Source: Haplomitrium mnioides (taxonomy: Eukaryota; Marchantiophyta; Haplomitriopsida; Calobryales). Taken from it: a stretch of 20,482 nt of DNA. Position 1 is the stretch's first letter. Every line of letters begins with the position of its first letter. The translations under genes were made by a program, and so were the position numbers. The notes beneath the pieces are model-generated. The model made no database searches. It was not told the origin of the DNA and saw nothing but the letters and a program-made list of their open reading frames with translations. This document shows, in pieces, positions 1 to 8,625 of the stretch. Where the stretch lies: NCBI GenBank assembly GCA_049999725.1, contig JBNGIS010016956.1, forward strand, positions 1-20,482, in the 5' to 3' direction.

Positions 1-986
1 TTGGGTTTTGGCCTAGATAATGAATTCTTATGTTGTGTTGGATGATTTGATCCGTAAGTAAATCCAGCAATAGGAGATAGTTCATCATAAAGATCTTGGT
101 CGTCATCGTAAACATTGTTTGTTTCGTTTCAAAATATTTTTGAGATACGAGTTTCTTATTGGGAATTGAGAGAACTGCACCATTCCAAAACTGAATCTTG
201 ATCAATATCTCCATTAGAAAAAAATGTTTTTTGTAATAAAATTGGTGGTCTTGGCGATAACTCCAAAGAAAGGTTGATTGATTAAGACTCTTTGCCAGAA
301 TCTTTTTCCAAATTATTGTCCGAAGACTCTTCCAAAAGAATTCAATTTGTTTTAGATGTCCCAATCTTTTTGCGAGGTGCAACTTGAAAATAAATCACTC
401 GTTGTTTGAGTGGTGCTATCGGGGAGAGTGGCTCATCCCTAAAATTAAAACTGTCCAGAGATTGTGTTTTGAAAAGACACACTTTGATGATGAATATCGA
501 CGTCTCTCTTAGATTTGGACGAAGAAAGTTCTACAATCGTCTGAAATCTCTTTGTTGAGCATTTTTTTTTCAGACATTTTTTATGGGTAACAAAGATCTT
601 TTGCTAGACAAAGATTGTTTCTTTAGATCTTTGTGAGCACTGAGTTCTCTCTTTAATCCTTTGTGCATAAAATGTTGAGTCGTTAATCCTATGCGCGCAT
701 TGGATTCACTCCTTGACCCAATGCGCGCATATGGTTGAGCCCCTAATCCTATGCGCGCATGGAGTTCACTTTCTCGATCTTTCTTGGCGGAGCAATCTAA
801 TTTAACACAAGTCATCTTTTTTCCAAATATACTCACCATCACAGTTGGCGCTTTTGTTACTCCATTGCTTAACTCCCGAAAATTGGCATTTGTTTGAATC
901 TCAAATTGTCTGTCAAAAGTAACACTCTTCTGTGAAGATGAATCTTGAAATTATAATCTCTTCTTGCCTTTAATAACTCCAGCCAT
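1..986 (-). pseudogene. Gene 2 of copy A: N-terminal part of transposase-like gene, broken
   Basis: The start ATG is at 986-984. Exon 1 (986-837) begins MAGVIKGKKRL and ends after exactly 50 codons. A GTGAGT donor follows at 836, and the acceptor TTTCAG precedes exon 2 at 540. Exon 2 begins TIVELSSS and runs off the window. The intron is phase 0 and carries ATGCGCGCAT palindromes. The same gene lies at 17781-20482 on the plus strand, which supports the start and the splice sites. Exon 1 has one in-frame TAA (codon 12) and exon 2 has several stops and a frameshift near 460. The visible part is a Ser/Asp/Glu-rich, probably disordered N-terminus ahead of the catalytic region seen only in copy B. 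Confidence 0.6.
641..775. repeat. ATGCGCGCAT palindromes in gene 2 intron 1 (copy A)
   Basis: Three copies of the core TGCGCGCAT lie at about 691-770. They are flanked by arms such as AATCC/GGATT that make each unit close to a perfect inverted repeat. They sit inside the predicted intron (836-541). Read through in frame, they give a spurious HARIG/NARIG repeat peptide. Copy B has the matching array at the same place (17995-18140). Confidence 0.8.
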
Positions 987-1163
987 TGAAAAGACTCACA
1001 AAAACTAAGTTATTTCAAGAAACTATTTTAACAAATATTATGAAACTCTTACAACACTCTCAAAAGATGCAGTTTTGTTGTTTTTTTTGCAAAACGACAA
1101 AATTAAGAACTTTTTGGGAAGAAAATGAAAAAAAGAAACTAGAAAGATGAAAACGAGCAATGT

Positions 1164-1171
1164 TTTATATA
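1164..1171 (-). promoter_or_regulatory. TATA box for gene 2, copy A
   Basis: TATATAAA on the minus strand lies about 180 bases upstream of the gene 2 ATG. The surrounding GTRAGTATATAAA is conserved in copy B at 17581-17588, in otherwise fast-diverging sequence. Confidence 0.6.
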
Positions 1172-1261
1172 CTTACTTTTTTTTTGGTACTAGGTGGACC
1201 TACATATCAAGAGCTCTGCAAATGAATTTTTGGTACGAAAAAACGTTTTTTGAAATTTAGC

Positions 1262-1268
1262 TATAAAA
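1262..1268 (+). promoter_or_regulatory. TATA box for gene M, copy A
   Basis: TATAAAA lies within GCTATAAAATGAGC, about 180 bases upstream of the gene M start. Copy B has the equivalent GTATAAAATGAGC on the minus strand at 17505-17511. The flanking TTTTTTGAAATTTA is also conserved. Confidence 0.6.
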
Positions 1269-1446
1269 TGAGCGCCAATAAAAAGTTTCTTTTCATTGTC
1301 GCGAGTTCAATTTTTGGTTTTCGTTTTCAGATTATTATTTTTTTTCATTTTCTTAGTTTTCCGCCATTTCCAATGCGTGGTGATTTCTTAACTTTTGTTG
1401 AGTACATTTTTCACTTCCAAAAACATCTTTTTTTTCTATCTTGACA

Positions 1447-3434
1447 ATGACCTCTCAAGGAATTATATCCGGCCCTGCCAAACCGAAGCCATATAGGTAT
1501 TTGGATGTTATCAAAGCTCTAGAGCCTGCAAGACTCAAGTGGAAATGGCTCGTAAACTATTGTTCGTTAAGAGACCTAGATCACCATCTTTACCTTTTTG
1601 CAAGTGAAGGTGAAAAATTCAATTTGGGTCTATTGGTCAAAATTACAATGATCCGGAAAGGAAAGAAAGCCAACATCGGGCTGCTTGTGCAAACCCAAGA
1701 CTCAATTACGCTTTATAGTGCAAATCGCAAACGATTTGATTTTTCAGAGTACAATGAGAGAGATGTATTTGCTGTGAATCTTCAGGCGTCAAGGGAAGAT
1801 GGAAAGGTGAGTTCCAAAATCTATTTTCTTATTCTTTTTTCCTTGCTTAGTAATAACTCCAAGAATATCCTTGAGCGCCTAGACTTGAGTAGCTCTACGC
1901 GCATTGACTTGGGAGTCCATGCGCGTATGGACTTTGAAGTCCCTGCGCAGATTTACTCTGAAGTCCATGCACGCATGGACTTGAGAGTTCTTACGCGCAT
2001 GGACTTGAGAGTTCTTGCACGCATGGACTTGAGAGTTCTTGCGCGCATGGACTTCAGAGTCCTTGCGCTTAGAACTTGAGAGTCCACGCTCGCCTGGACT
2101 CTCAAGTCCATGTGCGTATGGACTCTGAAGTCTAAGCGCACTTGGACTCTCAAGTCCATGCGCACCCGGACTTTAGAGTCCAAGCGCACATGGTTTTCAG
2201 AGTCCTTGCATATGCTTGTATTTTTTTAAAGTTCTTGCACTTTCCAAATGTCACTCCAACATTTTCACTAATGCCAAATTTTATTTTATTTTGTTTTCAG
2301 TTCACTTAGTATTTGGCCGTTTTGTTGATTCGTACAATGACGCGAAGCAAATCGAGTGGGAGTTCATCAAGCTCGCAATACAAATTAAGATTCTAAAGCC
2401 CAAGTAGGGTGTTAATATTCAACAGCTTGTGTCGCATCCGACTACGACAACATTCTTGGTTCACACTACAGGGACTTCTTCCCAGAAGAAGAGAAAGAAG
2501 CTGGAGCCAATTGAGGCTCAGAAGAAAAAGAAGTCGGCAGCAAAGAAGCAAAAACCTACACCAGCAGCGGTTGTTGAGGAGGAGCCAGCCCCCTCAGAAT
2601 CTGAAGAGAAATCTACTTCGTCAGCCCCCTCATCTTCATCACCAAGCAGCTCGGGGCAAGAGCAAGAGCAAAGAGCCTCAACCAGTTCAGGCTCCAACGT
2701 CAAGAGCAAAAAGACAATCCCTTAATGGGTTGCATACTTTTCAGGAAAGAGAGCAGATGGATCCTCAGACAGTGTCTAAGGAGGACAAAAACAAGATAAA
2801 GGAGTCTGCAATCCAGTGCTGCAGAGTTCGTAGAGAGACCATCACAATAAGGCTGGAAACCTTAAATCTGCCCAAGCTTGGAATGGACAACTGGGGTCGA
2901 TTCCAAATTTGAAGATTAAATAAGGATTTTGTGGAGCTTCTTGCACAAAGAATGCTAAAAAATAAGTACATGGATTCTTTTTTCATCGTGTTTGTAGACC
3001 CAAAGTGTGGTCTCAAAGACAAGTCAGAGTTGGACACCAGAAACCCTGACAAATATTGTTACGAGATTGCAGGAGGCAATTACAGTGCTGCAGCAAGGTA
3101 GCTACTCATTACAAAATATGGGGCGAAGAATCCTGCTCTATTGCTCTGCAACTGTTACATGTACGTGGACCTCACACCAACAGAGGCCCGTATTTTTGCA
3201 ACCGATGACAATTACGACCAGAGGTATATGCTTGAGATGACGTCTATTCAAAAGGTGGAGTATTGGTATCAACGATTTGTGGAGAGTGGGATGGTTTCAT
3301 CCCAAAAATTGAAAAGGGAGCTAGTGTTGGAAACCCTCAAGATCAAACCAAAGTCTACACTTAAGAAGACCATGACTTCTTAAGACAACTAGTCCCAGCT
3401 AGCATTCAGAAGTGGAGAGCTCTGGGATCTTTCT
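1447..3434 (+). pseudogene. Gene M of copy A, 5' part: N-terminal domain, basic linker, ParB-like domain
   Basis: ATG at 1447 starts exon 1 (1447-1806, 120 codons, starting MTSQG), ending at a GTGAGT donor. Exon 2 starts after TTTTCAG at 2301. Exon 1 encodes an unrecognised domain (motifs KPYRY, LVNYCS, HHLYLFA, FNLGLLV). Exon 2 continues it (DSYNDAK, FIKLAIQIKILKPK), then a Lys-rich and Ser/Glu-rich linker (KKRKK, KKKKSAAKK) at about 2485-2720, probably a nuclear localisation signal. A ParB-like domain follows (about 2858-3380) with EIAGGNYSAAARQLL and LTPTEARIFATDDN, resembling the ParB GxHRxxAA core. Breaks: TAG at 2307-2309, frameshift near 2320, TAG at 2405, frameshift near 2700, TGA at 2910. 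Homology to copy B stops near 3434. Copy B links these domains to a DNA methyltransferase. Confidence 0.65.
1807..2300 (+). other. Intron 1 of gene M, copy A, filled by a palindromic array
   Basis: Donor GTGAGT and acceptor TTTTGTTTTCAG bound 494 bases. From about 1870 to 2210 the intron is an imperfect tandem array of about 24-base units of the type TGCGCGCATGGACTTGAGAGT. The unit core and arms form the perfect palindrome AGTCCATGCGCGCATGGACT or near matches. The intron position and its array are both conserved in copy B (16520-16966). Confidence 0.75.
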
Positions 3435-3644
3435 AACCGTTTCAGTTTCCCTCCCTCATTGAAACCACAATAAATCACCGATTCGTCATTGAACTTCTCT
3501 CCTCGCTCACCTTTCCTTTGCCATACAAAACACTGATAAGTCGTCGTTTCAAATATCACCTCTTCGCTTCATCGCCATTTCACAAATCTCGAGCCCGTCG
3601 AACTCCTCGGAAAGCAACTTTCCTAACCGGTCCCCCCCACTTCG

Positions 3645-3765
3645 TAACTCCACACGAAACCAACTAAACAGGGGTGTCCCTCTTCGGATCCCCACATGGA
3701 ACCATGTTAACAGGGGATTCTACTTCAGACACTTAACGAAAACCCCTTTAACTGGGGTTCCCCAC
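3645..3765. repeat. Three imperfect ~42-base repeats
   Basis: The motif AACAGGGG/AACTGGGG followed by a T-rich turn recurs with its GGGG at 3671, 3713 and 3754. Each copy is preceded by an AACC-type element and followed by CTTCGGA or CCCCACAT. The flanking 3435-3645 and 3765-4080 are C/T-rich without a recognisable gene. Confidence 0.5.
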
Positions 3766-4139
3766 ATCGGAAGGCGGAGTTCCGAAGCCTTCTTCGGACC
3801 CCGGACCCTTCACGGACCACGGACTCCCCTCGAAACATCCTATGTATTTTCATTCTTCTCTTTCTTTGTTAAGTTTTTGAGTTTCATCGATTTTCCTCCT
3901 TCGTCGACAGATTTCAGCCGCGACAGGTCTGTTCGGTCTTTTTCTTTGTTCATTTTTAACCAGCGGAGCAAGATTCCCCATTGCTATTCAATTTTCTTCC
4001 TCTAGAGCAGCGATCTCTTTCTGTCAAATCTCGGTAGGGACAGTCCTTCATAGGGATCATTCGACGATCCCTTTCCTTGCTTGATTCTTGATGTTATATT
4101 TTCCATTCTTTTTCGTTTAGTTTCGATCTTCTACGATTT

Positions 4140-4490
4140 AGCCCTGTTGTTCGATTGCTCATTTGCCCATCAGTGTGAAGAGCTTTCCTTTGATTGCTCG
4201 ACATTTTCCTGTTCCGCTCCTTCAGCGCGATGCCTACCTGCATCTGATTCTTCAGCGCAACGCATCTTCTTTCGATTGCTTCACCAGTGCGTAGAGCTCC
4301 TCTGTTCTGCTCAATTCTCCAGCACAACAACAAGTTTTCCCATTGCGCTAGATTGTTCTAGTGCAGCGAGCCTTCACCTGTCCGATTGCTCCTCCCGCCG
4401 CGGCATTTCGATTGCTTCTTGTTGTTTGATTGCCCACCAACACGAAGAACTTCCTCCTGAATTCGAATTTTTCCTTCAGCACTTCATTCT
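4140..4490. repeat. Degenerate GATTGCTC / CAGYGYGRAGAGC repeat tract
   Basis: TTCGATTGCT or close variants recur near 4150, 4190, 4276, 4383 and 4409. They often precede CAGTGCG(A/T)AGAGCT-like strings. Both strands stay open for about 80-139 codons here, but the reading frames just translate the repeat (FDCS/HQCEEL). I do not consider them genes. Confidence 0.4.
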
Positions 4491-4620
4491 CTTCATTTGA
4501 TTCTCAGCCACGCGATGTGCTCTTTTTGATCCCATCACCAGCCTTCGAAAAATTCCCTCGTTTCTATTCGATCAATAGCTCAACTGCGACATGCTCTCAT
4601 TCGTGTTCTCGATAAGGAAC

Positions 4621-4840
4621 AGATCCTCATCCTTCTCAAATTTCATATTTTTCCGTGTGAATGCGAATGACTTCAAGACGACCAACTTCATCAGGGACGC
4701 CCATGTCGATCTGTCGGTCAGACTAACCAAAGCGTCACAAAGTTGGATCGATGATGTTGGGACGATTAATAGCTCCCATCACAATCACCTGGGCTCGTAA
4801 TTTCAGTCCACCCATGAATGTAAGAAGCTGCAAAATATTC
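4621..4840 (-). pseudogene. CDC48/p97 ATPase D1-domain fragment
   Basis: The minus strand reads LQLLTFMGGLK, then VIVMGAINRPNIIDPTL, then RFG, DRQIDMGVPDEVGRLEVIRIHT, and after a one-base shift KNMKFEKDEDL. This matches the second-region-of-homology stretch of the first AAA domain in plant CDC48 (MGATNRPNSIDPAL ... VPDEVGRLEVLRIHT). CDC48 is the hexameric ubiquitin-dependent segregase. Two in-frame stops replace the two conserved Arg-containing sites, and a frameshift follows. Only about 70 residues remain, with no Walker A or Walker B. It is a captured, non-functional gene fragment inside copy A. Confidence 0.8.
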
Positions 4841-4997
4841 TACCTTTGATTGAAAACCCAGCTCTGCGGCGTAGCACTGATGAAGGTTCCTTGTGAACCG
4901 GGAAATCTACCTTCAATTCTCCCCTTCCGGTGTCATCCAATAGACTGAACTACAAAAAGGGGGTTTTTGACTGCTGCTGCCGTATCAGCTCCAGATG

Positions 4998-5222
4998 TCA
5001 AGCACTTCCAGATTCCATGGCAACAGCCTTAACTGGCTTGCCCCGAACCATTGAAAATGCTATTTGCTTCTCACACCATTCCGATGTTATGAAGTCAGCT
5101 CCCGATAGTACTTGAGATCGATGTTGAAGAATAGGCACCCCTTTAATTAATCCCGCAGCTGAATCTTCAAACGTAATTCTTCCACTGTTGTCTATATCCA
5201 TCATGTTGAACATCTCCTTCAT
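4998..5222 (-). pseudogene. CDPK-like EF-hand fragment fused to unrecognised sequence
   Basis: The 74-codon frame begins MKEMFNMMDIDNSGRITFED followed by AAGLIKG. This fits the first EF-hand of the calmodulin-like domain of calcium-dependent protein kinases (LKEMFKMMDxDNSGxITFEEL). Loop positions 1, 3, 5 and 6 (D, D, S, G) are present; position 12 is Asp in place of Glu. After the EF-hand the match ends. The remaining part (VLSGADFITSEWCEKQ, VRGKPVKAVAMESGSA) is not recognised and may come from another gene. There is no kinase domain upstream and no start-site context, so this is a gene fragment. It lies upstream of, and in the same orientation as, the CDC48 fragment. Confidence 0.7.
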
Positions 5223-5329
5223 GATTGATCAGCTCGCAGATTGATCACCCCGCAATACTAGCCCTCGCAGATCGATTCTTCACACCGCCATCCTCATGCT
5301 CAACCAAGAACTAGCCCTTTATCCTATAA

Positions 5330-5490
5330 GTATCTTCTTAAAGATATGCACATGTATAAAAGTAACCCCCTCTCTTCTTCTTTCGAGAGGCATCCCCCCT
5401 AGGGGGTCTAAGGCCACCGTATCTTTCTTCTCTGCCCCTTGACGGATCTAGTTCAGGGCACGATTACCAAGGCACATGTTCTGGGCAGGC
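5330..5490 (+). promoter_or_regulatory. TATA box with downstream CT-rich leader (promoter-like, LTR-like)
   Basis: TATAAAAG at 5355-5362 is followed by CCCCCTCTCTTCTTCTTTCGAGAG and a perfect palindrome CCCCCTAGGGGG at 5395-5406. This layout resembles a plant promoter or the R region of an LTR. No gene starts downstream, so any transcript would run into the methyltransferase remnant. No LTR ends were identified. Confidence 0.3.
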
Positions 5491-5799
5491 TGTCCATCGA
5501 CAAAAAAAAAATAGAATAGATAGATAGAAACGTAGATAGGGGCTACTTGGCGCTCGACAATTAGATTAGTTTTTTTTTTTAATTTTAAATTTTAAATTTT
5601 TCCTCAAAATAATTCTCACCCTATAGCACAACCTCTTTGCCTTTTCTTTTTCTTCACAATATAATATACTCCATTTTTTTTCCATATTCACAACTTTTCC
5701 CAAAAACTCAAGAAATAACACTTTCCTTTATTTTTGCCACGCCGAAAAGAGCATCTTCCACGTCGATTCTGATTCTTTTGTAGGGACTATGCTCTCACA
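5491..5799. other. A/T-rich spacer without recognisable gene
   Basis: The stretch contains a poly-A run, a GATA-type simple repeat (5513-5527), a T-run with TTTTAAATTTTAAATTTTT (5571-5600) and T/C-rich sequence. Nothing coding is seen. It ends where homology to the last methyltransferase exon resumes. Confidence 0.5.
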
Positions 5800-5966
5800 C
5801 TTTTGCATACCACAAGGAACCTATTCCTCCTGGTAGTGCAAGTGCTAATAGTGACTCTGTTGTAATATCGAGGAATGGAAAGTCTCGACAGGATTCTCTA
5901 GCGCTTGCAGATGCTTAGCTTGTGGATTTAGATGAGACAATTCCTCCTAAAGAGGATAGAGTCTAA
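5800..5966 (+). pseudogene. Gene M of copy A, 3' remnant: methyltransferase C-terminal tail
   Basis: From TTTGCATACCACAAGGAAC on, the sequence aligns with the last 55 codons of gene M in copies B and C. The tail reads SRQDSLALADA, a stop, then LVDLDETIPPKEDRV and TAA at 5964-5966. The SAM-binding motif and everything upstream in the methyltransferase are missing, replaced by 3435-5799. The acidic LDLDET tail is the most conserved part across copies. Confidence 0.7.
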
Positions 5967-6179
5967 GGATCTGTTTGAACAATTTGTATTATTAATAAAG
6001 TTTGTGTTTTCCAAATTTTATTTATCAAAGTTTCATCTTGTTGCTCTCTCAGTTTATTTCAAGTCTTTTCATCATGATTTAGTTTGGTGGGCTTAAGAAT
6101 AGTTTCACTCATATGATAATCTAAGAATGGTTTGAAGTTAATTGCAAATCTAAAGATGATTTGGAGTCTTTGTGAATTT

Positions 6180-6545
6180 TTTAGTGTCGTTGCGCATTAA
6201 GGCTATCTAAATCTTGTTCGGATTCCTTGTCTGCATAAGCTGTCAGGTTATTGTTAAGAGTCCCTTCACCTATAAGCCAAAGGGTTCTTGTTGAATGTCT
6301 ATGCTTGCATAGGCTGTAGGTATCTTGTCTAGAATCTTGGTTTGCAGTAGCTCTAAGGTTCTAGTCCAAAGTCCATACGTACATAGCTTCATTGTTCTTG
6401 TTCAAAGTCTAAGCATGGACATGATTTAGGATTCTTGTTCAAAGTCTATGCGTGCATAGATTTTACGGTTCTGGTTTGGAGTCTATGCTTGCATAGGATT
6501 TGTTAGCTGCGATGCTCAAGGTTAGGTTCAAAGTCCTTACTCGAC
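6180..6545. repeat. Decayed palindromic array in 3' flank of copy A
   Basis: Units of roughly 45 bases repeat the theme GTTCTTGTTCAAAGTCTATGCGTGCATAG. The core appears mostly as TGCGTGCAT or TGCTTGCAT. The order (stop codon, about 200 bases, array, about 330 bases, terminus) is the same in copies B and C. Confidence 0.7.
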
Positions 6546-6884
6546 TGGACATTTACGTTTTTGTGTAATTTTTTCCATCAAAAGATATATGTTTTATTTT
6601 ATTTTTGATGAATTTAGTTTATTCACAATAATGTGAAGTTTTTATAAAATATTTGAATAACCAAAATGCTTGTTTTGCAAGGTATTTTCTACAAAAAAAA
6701 TGTTTGAAATATAATCTCAATGTAAAATGTGCATTTTTGGTTTATAAAAAATGATTTTCTTTTCGAAAAGAAGATTTCAAACGTAAATTTGATGTGTTTT
6801 AATGCCAAATCACCAAAACAAATTTCGACTACCAAGTGAAACATGAACTCAGTAGCGGTTCCTGGTTCAAAGTAGCAGCTGTTT
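6546..6884 (+). other. 3' terminal region of copy A
   Basis: A/T-rich sequence matches 8256-8625 and the inverse of 12476-12800. The last part, GAACTCAGTAGCGGTTCCTG followed by GTTCAAAGTAGCAG, is close to identical in all three copies. Homology to the other copies stops at about 6878-6884, which marks the likely element end. Next comes sequence resembling the start of gene M intron 3, the beginning of copy C. Confidence 0.6.
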
Positions 6885-6970
6885 ATTTTGATTTTTTCAT
6901 ATTTTAGTTTATCTTTTTTTTTCCTTTACTTTCTTTCCAATGTCTGATTTGTTTTATTTTATTACTACAA

Positions 6971-7616
6971 AGATAAAAACAACATTCATCATTCGTATGG
7001 TCCTAGAATCGCTCATGCCCATGAGTGCTAGACTACGGGCTAGTGGACCAAGAAGGGCAAGCGGAGCATAAAGCTCTTCAACTTGCAATTTGATGATGTA
7101 AGCGGTCGTCGTCAACATATTGTGTGAAGTGTTTTCAACTTCCCAGCTATTTCAACCAAGCTTAAACATCTAAGAGATGATGCTTCTATGAATATGTACC
7201 AAAAGCCTCACACTTTGTAGAACTTTTTTATTAACCATTTGTCAACAAAGCAAGATTGGATCTTAGATCTTTGGTTTGGGTCCGACATAAGCCTTGTGTG
7301 TGCTCCAAAGTTTATGCAAAATTGCATCATCGTGGAATATGATAGATGTCAACCTATCTATATTCTTCAAAGAGTTTTGATGATGGCTTCTTTGCCATCT
7401 GATGTGACAGAATTGCAGATAGTATATGCGTACTACAAGGAGTATGTTTCTCCTAGTACTGTTGGTGCATTTAGTAATTCTGTTCCGAATTTTGGGACCG
7501 AAAAGTCTCAGCAAAATTCTTTTGTGGCTGCAGATGCCGAAGTTTTTTAGGCCATTGATTTAGATGAGACCGTTCCTCCTGAAAAGGATAGAACTGAAAT
7601 TGTAGTTGCAGATTGA
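6971..7616 (+). pseudogene. Methyltransferase C-terminal exon of copy C
   Basis: The frame reads DKNNIHHSYGPRIAHAHE, IKLFNL, STKLKHLRDDA, YQKPHTL, NFFINHLSTKQDWILDL, FMQNCIIVEYDRCQPIYI, and ends LDETVPPEKDR. QKPxxLxxFFINHLS plus DWILDL resembles motif X leading to motif I of beta-class N4/N6 DNA methyltransferases. VEYDRRQ resembles the acidic end of the next strand. The glycine loop after LDL reads WFGSDIS, so SAM binding is likely lost. Several stops occur (tgc TAG at about 7032, TAG 7041, TGA 7124, TAG 7218, TAG 7548). The splice acceptor is CAA in place of CAG. The ORF from 7239 to 7550 is intact by chance of decay. Confidence 0.65.
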
Positions 7617-7854
7617 TGTACTTTTGAAAAATAATAAAGTATTTTTCTTACAAAATATTTTGTGATTGATCTTCATTCTTGTTGCATTCCAAATGGAATC
7701 TATTAAGTATTTTCTTAATGATCTATTTTCTTTCGCAAAATAATTTTCGAATAAAACCAATTGGTTTATGTAAAAATTAGAAACAAAGTTCATTCTAGCA
7801 TGGAAGTTCCTTTATGACTTATTTGGATTTTTGTACAAGTTTTCTTTAATTGTG
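7617..7854. other. 3' untranslated-like A/T-rich stretch of copy C
   Basis: The stop at 7614 is followed by AATAATAAAG-type A/T-rich sequence similar to that after the stop in copy A (AATAAAG at 5994-6000). This may be a polyadenylation region. No gene is seen. Confidence 0.4.
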
Positions 7855-8255
7855 AGTTTGAGTAGTCCATGCACACAAAGGCTTCAACAGTTCATGCGCT
7901 CATGGGCTTCAGCAATTCATGCATGCATGGGCTCTAGTAGTCCATGTGCACATGGGCTTTAGTAGTTCACACGTGCATAGGCTTTAGCAAACCAATCGTG
8001 TTTGGGCTTAGTTCTTAATGCACACCTGGGATTTAGTAGTCCATGTGTTCATAGGCTTCAACAGTCTATTCACACAAAAGCTTCAACAATCCATATGCGC
8101 AGACACCTTAGGGTTCTATTGCAAAGTTCTTACACAGAAGAGCTTAAACATTCCATGCGCACATGAGCTTCAACATTCCAAGTGCATATGAGCTTTAGCA
8201 ATCCCTGCATGCGTAAGCTTAAAGACTAATATTCAAAGTCCTTGCATGTCTAAAT
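7855..8255. repeat. Decayed palindromic array in 3' flank of copy C
   Basis: About a dozen units of 33-45 bases carry the theme AGTAGTCCATGCGCACATGGGCTTCA. Nearly all core CpGs have changed: TGCACACA, TGCATGCATGG, TGTGCACATGG. It matches the arrays at 6180-6545 and 12800-13265. Confidence 0.7.
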
Positions 8256-8625
8256 ATCTTTTTTTTATTGAATATGTTTCTAATAAATTTTGAATGTTTT
8301 GATCAATTTTTGAAATTAAAAATATCATTGTTAAACTTAAAAGTATTTAACAACAATTTTCTTATAAGTTTAGTATATATTCTATTTGGTGATGCTCATC
8401 CTCTTTAAAGAAGAAATTGTGAAAGCAATTTTGATAAAATTCTCAATAATTTTTTTAATGCAATGTATATGTGAAATAAGCAATTTGGATGTAAAAGTTT
8501 TGCAAGAAAATATTACTATTGTCAAATTGGTTATTTTTTATGCCAAAATTTGAAAATTGGTTTCTATGAGCGTCAAATAAAATAGGAACTTAGTGGCGGT
8601 TTTTGGTTCAAAGTAGCAGTTGTTT
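8256..8625 (+). other. 3' terminal region of copy C
   Basis: A/T-rich sequence ends with TAGGAACTTAGTGGCGG and GGTTCAAAGTAGCAGTTGTTT at 8605-8625. It matches the end of copy A and the inverse of the end of copy B. Directly after it the Ty3/gypsy leader begins. Confidence 0.6.

Larger units (their letters stand above)
987..1446. promoter_or_regulatory. Bidirectional promoter and 5' leaders of copy A
   Basis: This interval separates the divergent start codons of gene 2 (986, minus) and gene M (1447, plus). It holds two outward-facing TATA boxes, both conserved in copy B. The rest is T/A-rich leader sequence. No other gene is seen. A plus-strand reading frame from 1250 overlaps the gene M TATA box and is judged non-coding leader. 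Confidence 0.55.
3435..5799. other. Replacement segment in copy A containing host gene fragments
   Basis: Sequence matching copy B ends near 3434 (GAGAGCTCTGGGATCT) and resumes near 5800 in the last methyltransferase exon. In copy B these points are about 1.9 kb apart, so this is a substitution and not a simple insertion. The segment is more C-rich than its surroundings. It holds CDC48 and CDPK-like fragments in the same (minus) orientation, a degenerate GATTGC repeat, and a promoter-like stretch. This resembles gene-fragment capture by Pack-type transposons. A nested unrelated element with deletion is the alternative. Confidence 0.55.
1..6884 (+). mobile_element. Copy A of a two-gene methyltransferase element (left end outside window)
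   Basis: This block is the inverted counterpart of 12476-18811. Gene 2 lies on the minus strand (1-986), gene M on the plus strand (1447-5966), with a bidirectional promoter between them. It ends on the right with a palindrome-rich 3' flank and a terminal sequence, around AGTAGCAG at 6871-6878, shared with two other copies. The stretch 3435-5799 has no counterpart in copy B and replaces the ParB-to-methyltransferase connection and most of the methyltransferase. Frameshifts and stops in both genes show it is not autonomous. The left end of the element is outside the window, so terminal inverted repeats and target duplications cannot be tested. The class of element is unrecognised. Confidence 0.7.
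6885..8625 (+). mobile_element. Copy C: 5'-truncated element copy abutting copy A
   Basis: It begins within sequence resembling gene M intron 3 (GATTTTTT ... TTTATTTTATTACTACAAA). It then carries methyltransferase exon 4, a 3' flank with a palindromic array and the shared element terminus. Everything upstream of intron 3 is absent. Copies A and C are joined head to tail with TGTT-type microhomology at the junction (AGTAGCAGCTGTTT). Confidence 0.6.

Noticed and set aside
570-842. 90-codon minus-strand ORF with HARIG/NARIG repeats as a separate gene
   Set aside because: It crosses the gene 2 exon 1 donor (GTGAGT) and the palindromic intron; comparison with copy B favours splicing.
1953-2189. 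Minus-strand ORF with repeated RTLKSMRA peptide
   Set aside because: It is a translation of the palindromic array in gene M intron 1, with no start context or conservation as protein.
4081-4500. 139-codon plus-strand ORF rich in Cys and Ser
   Set aside because: The frame follows a degenerate nucleotide repeat and is also open on the other strand. No domain was recognised.
6885-8625. LINE-like 5'-truncated insertion
   Set aside because: Copy C has a shared 3' end and a truncated 5' end, but it contains intron sequence and lacks a poly-A tail, so a spliced RNA source is unlikely.
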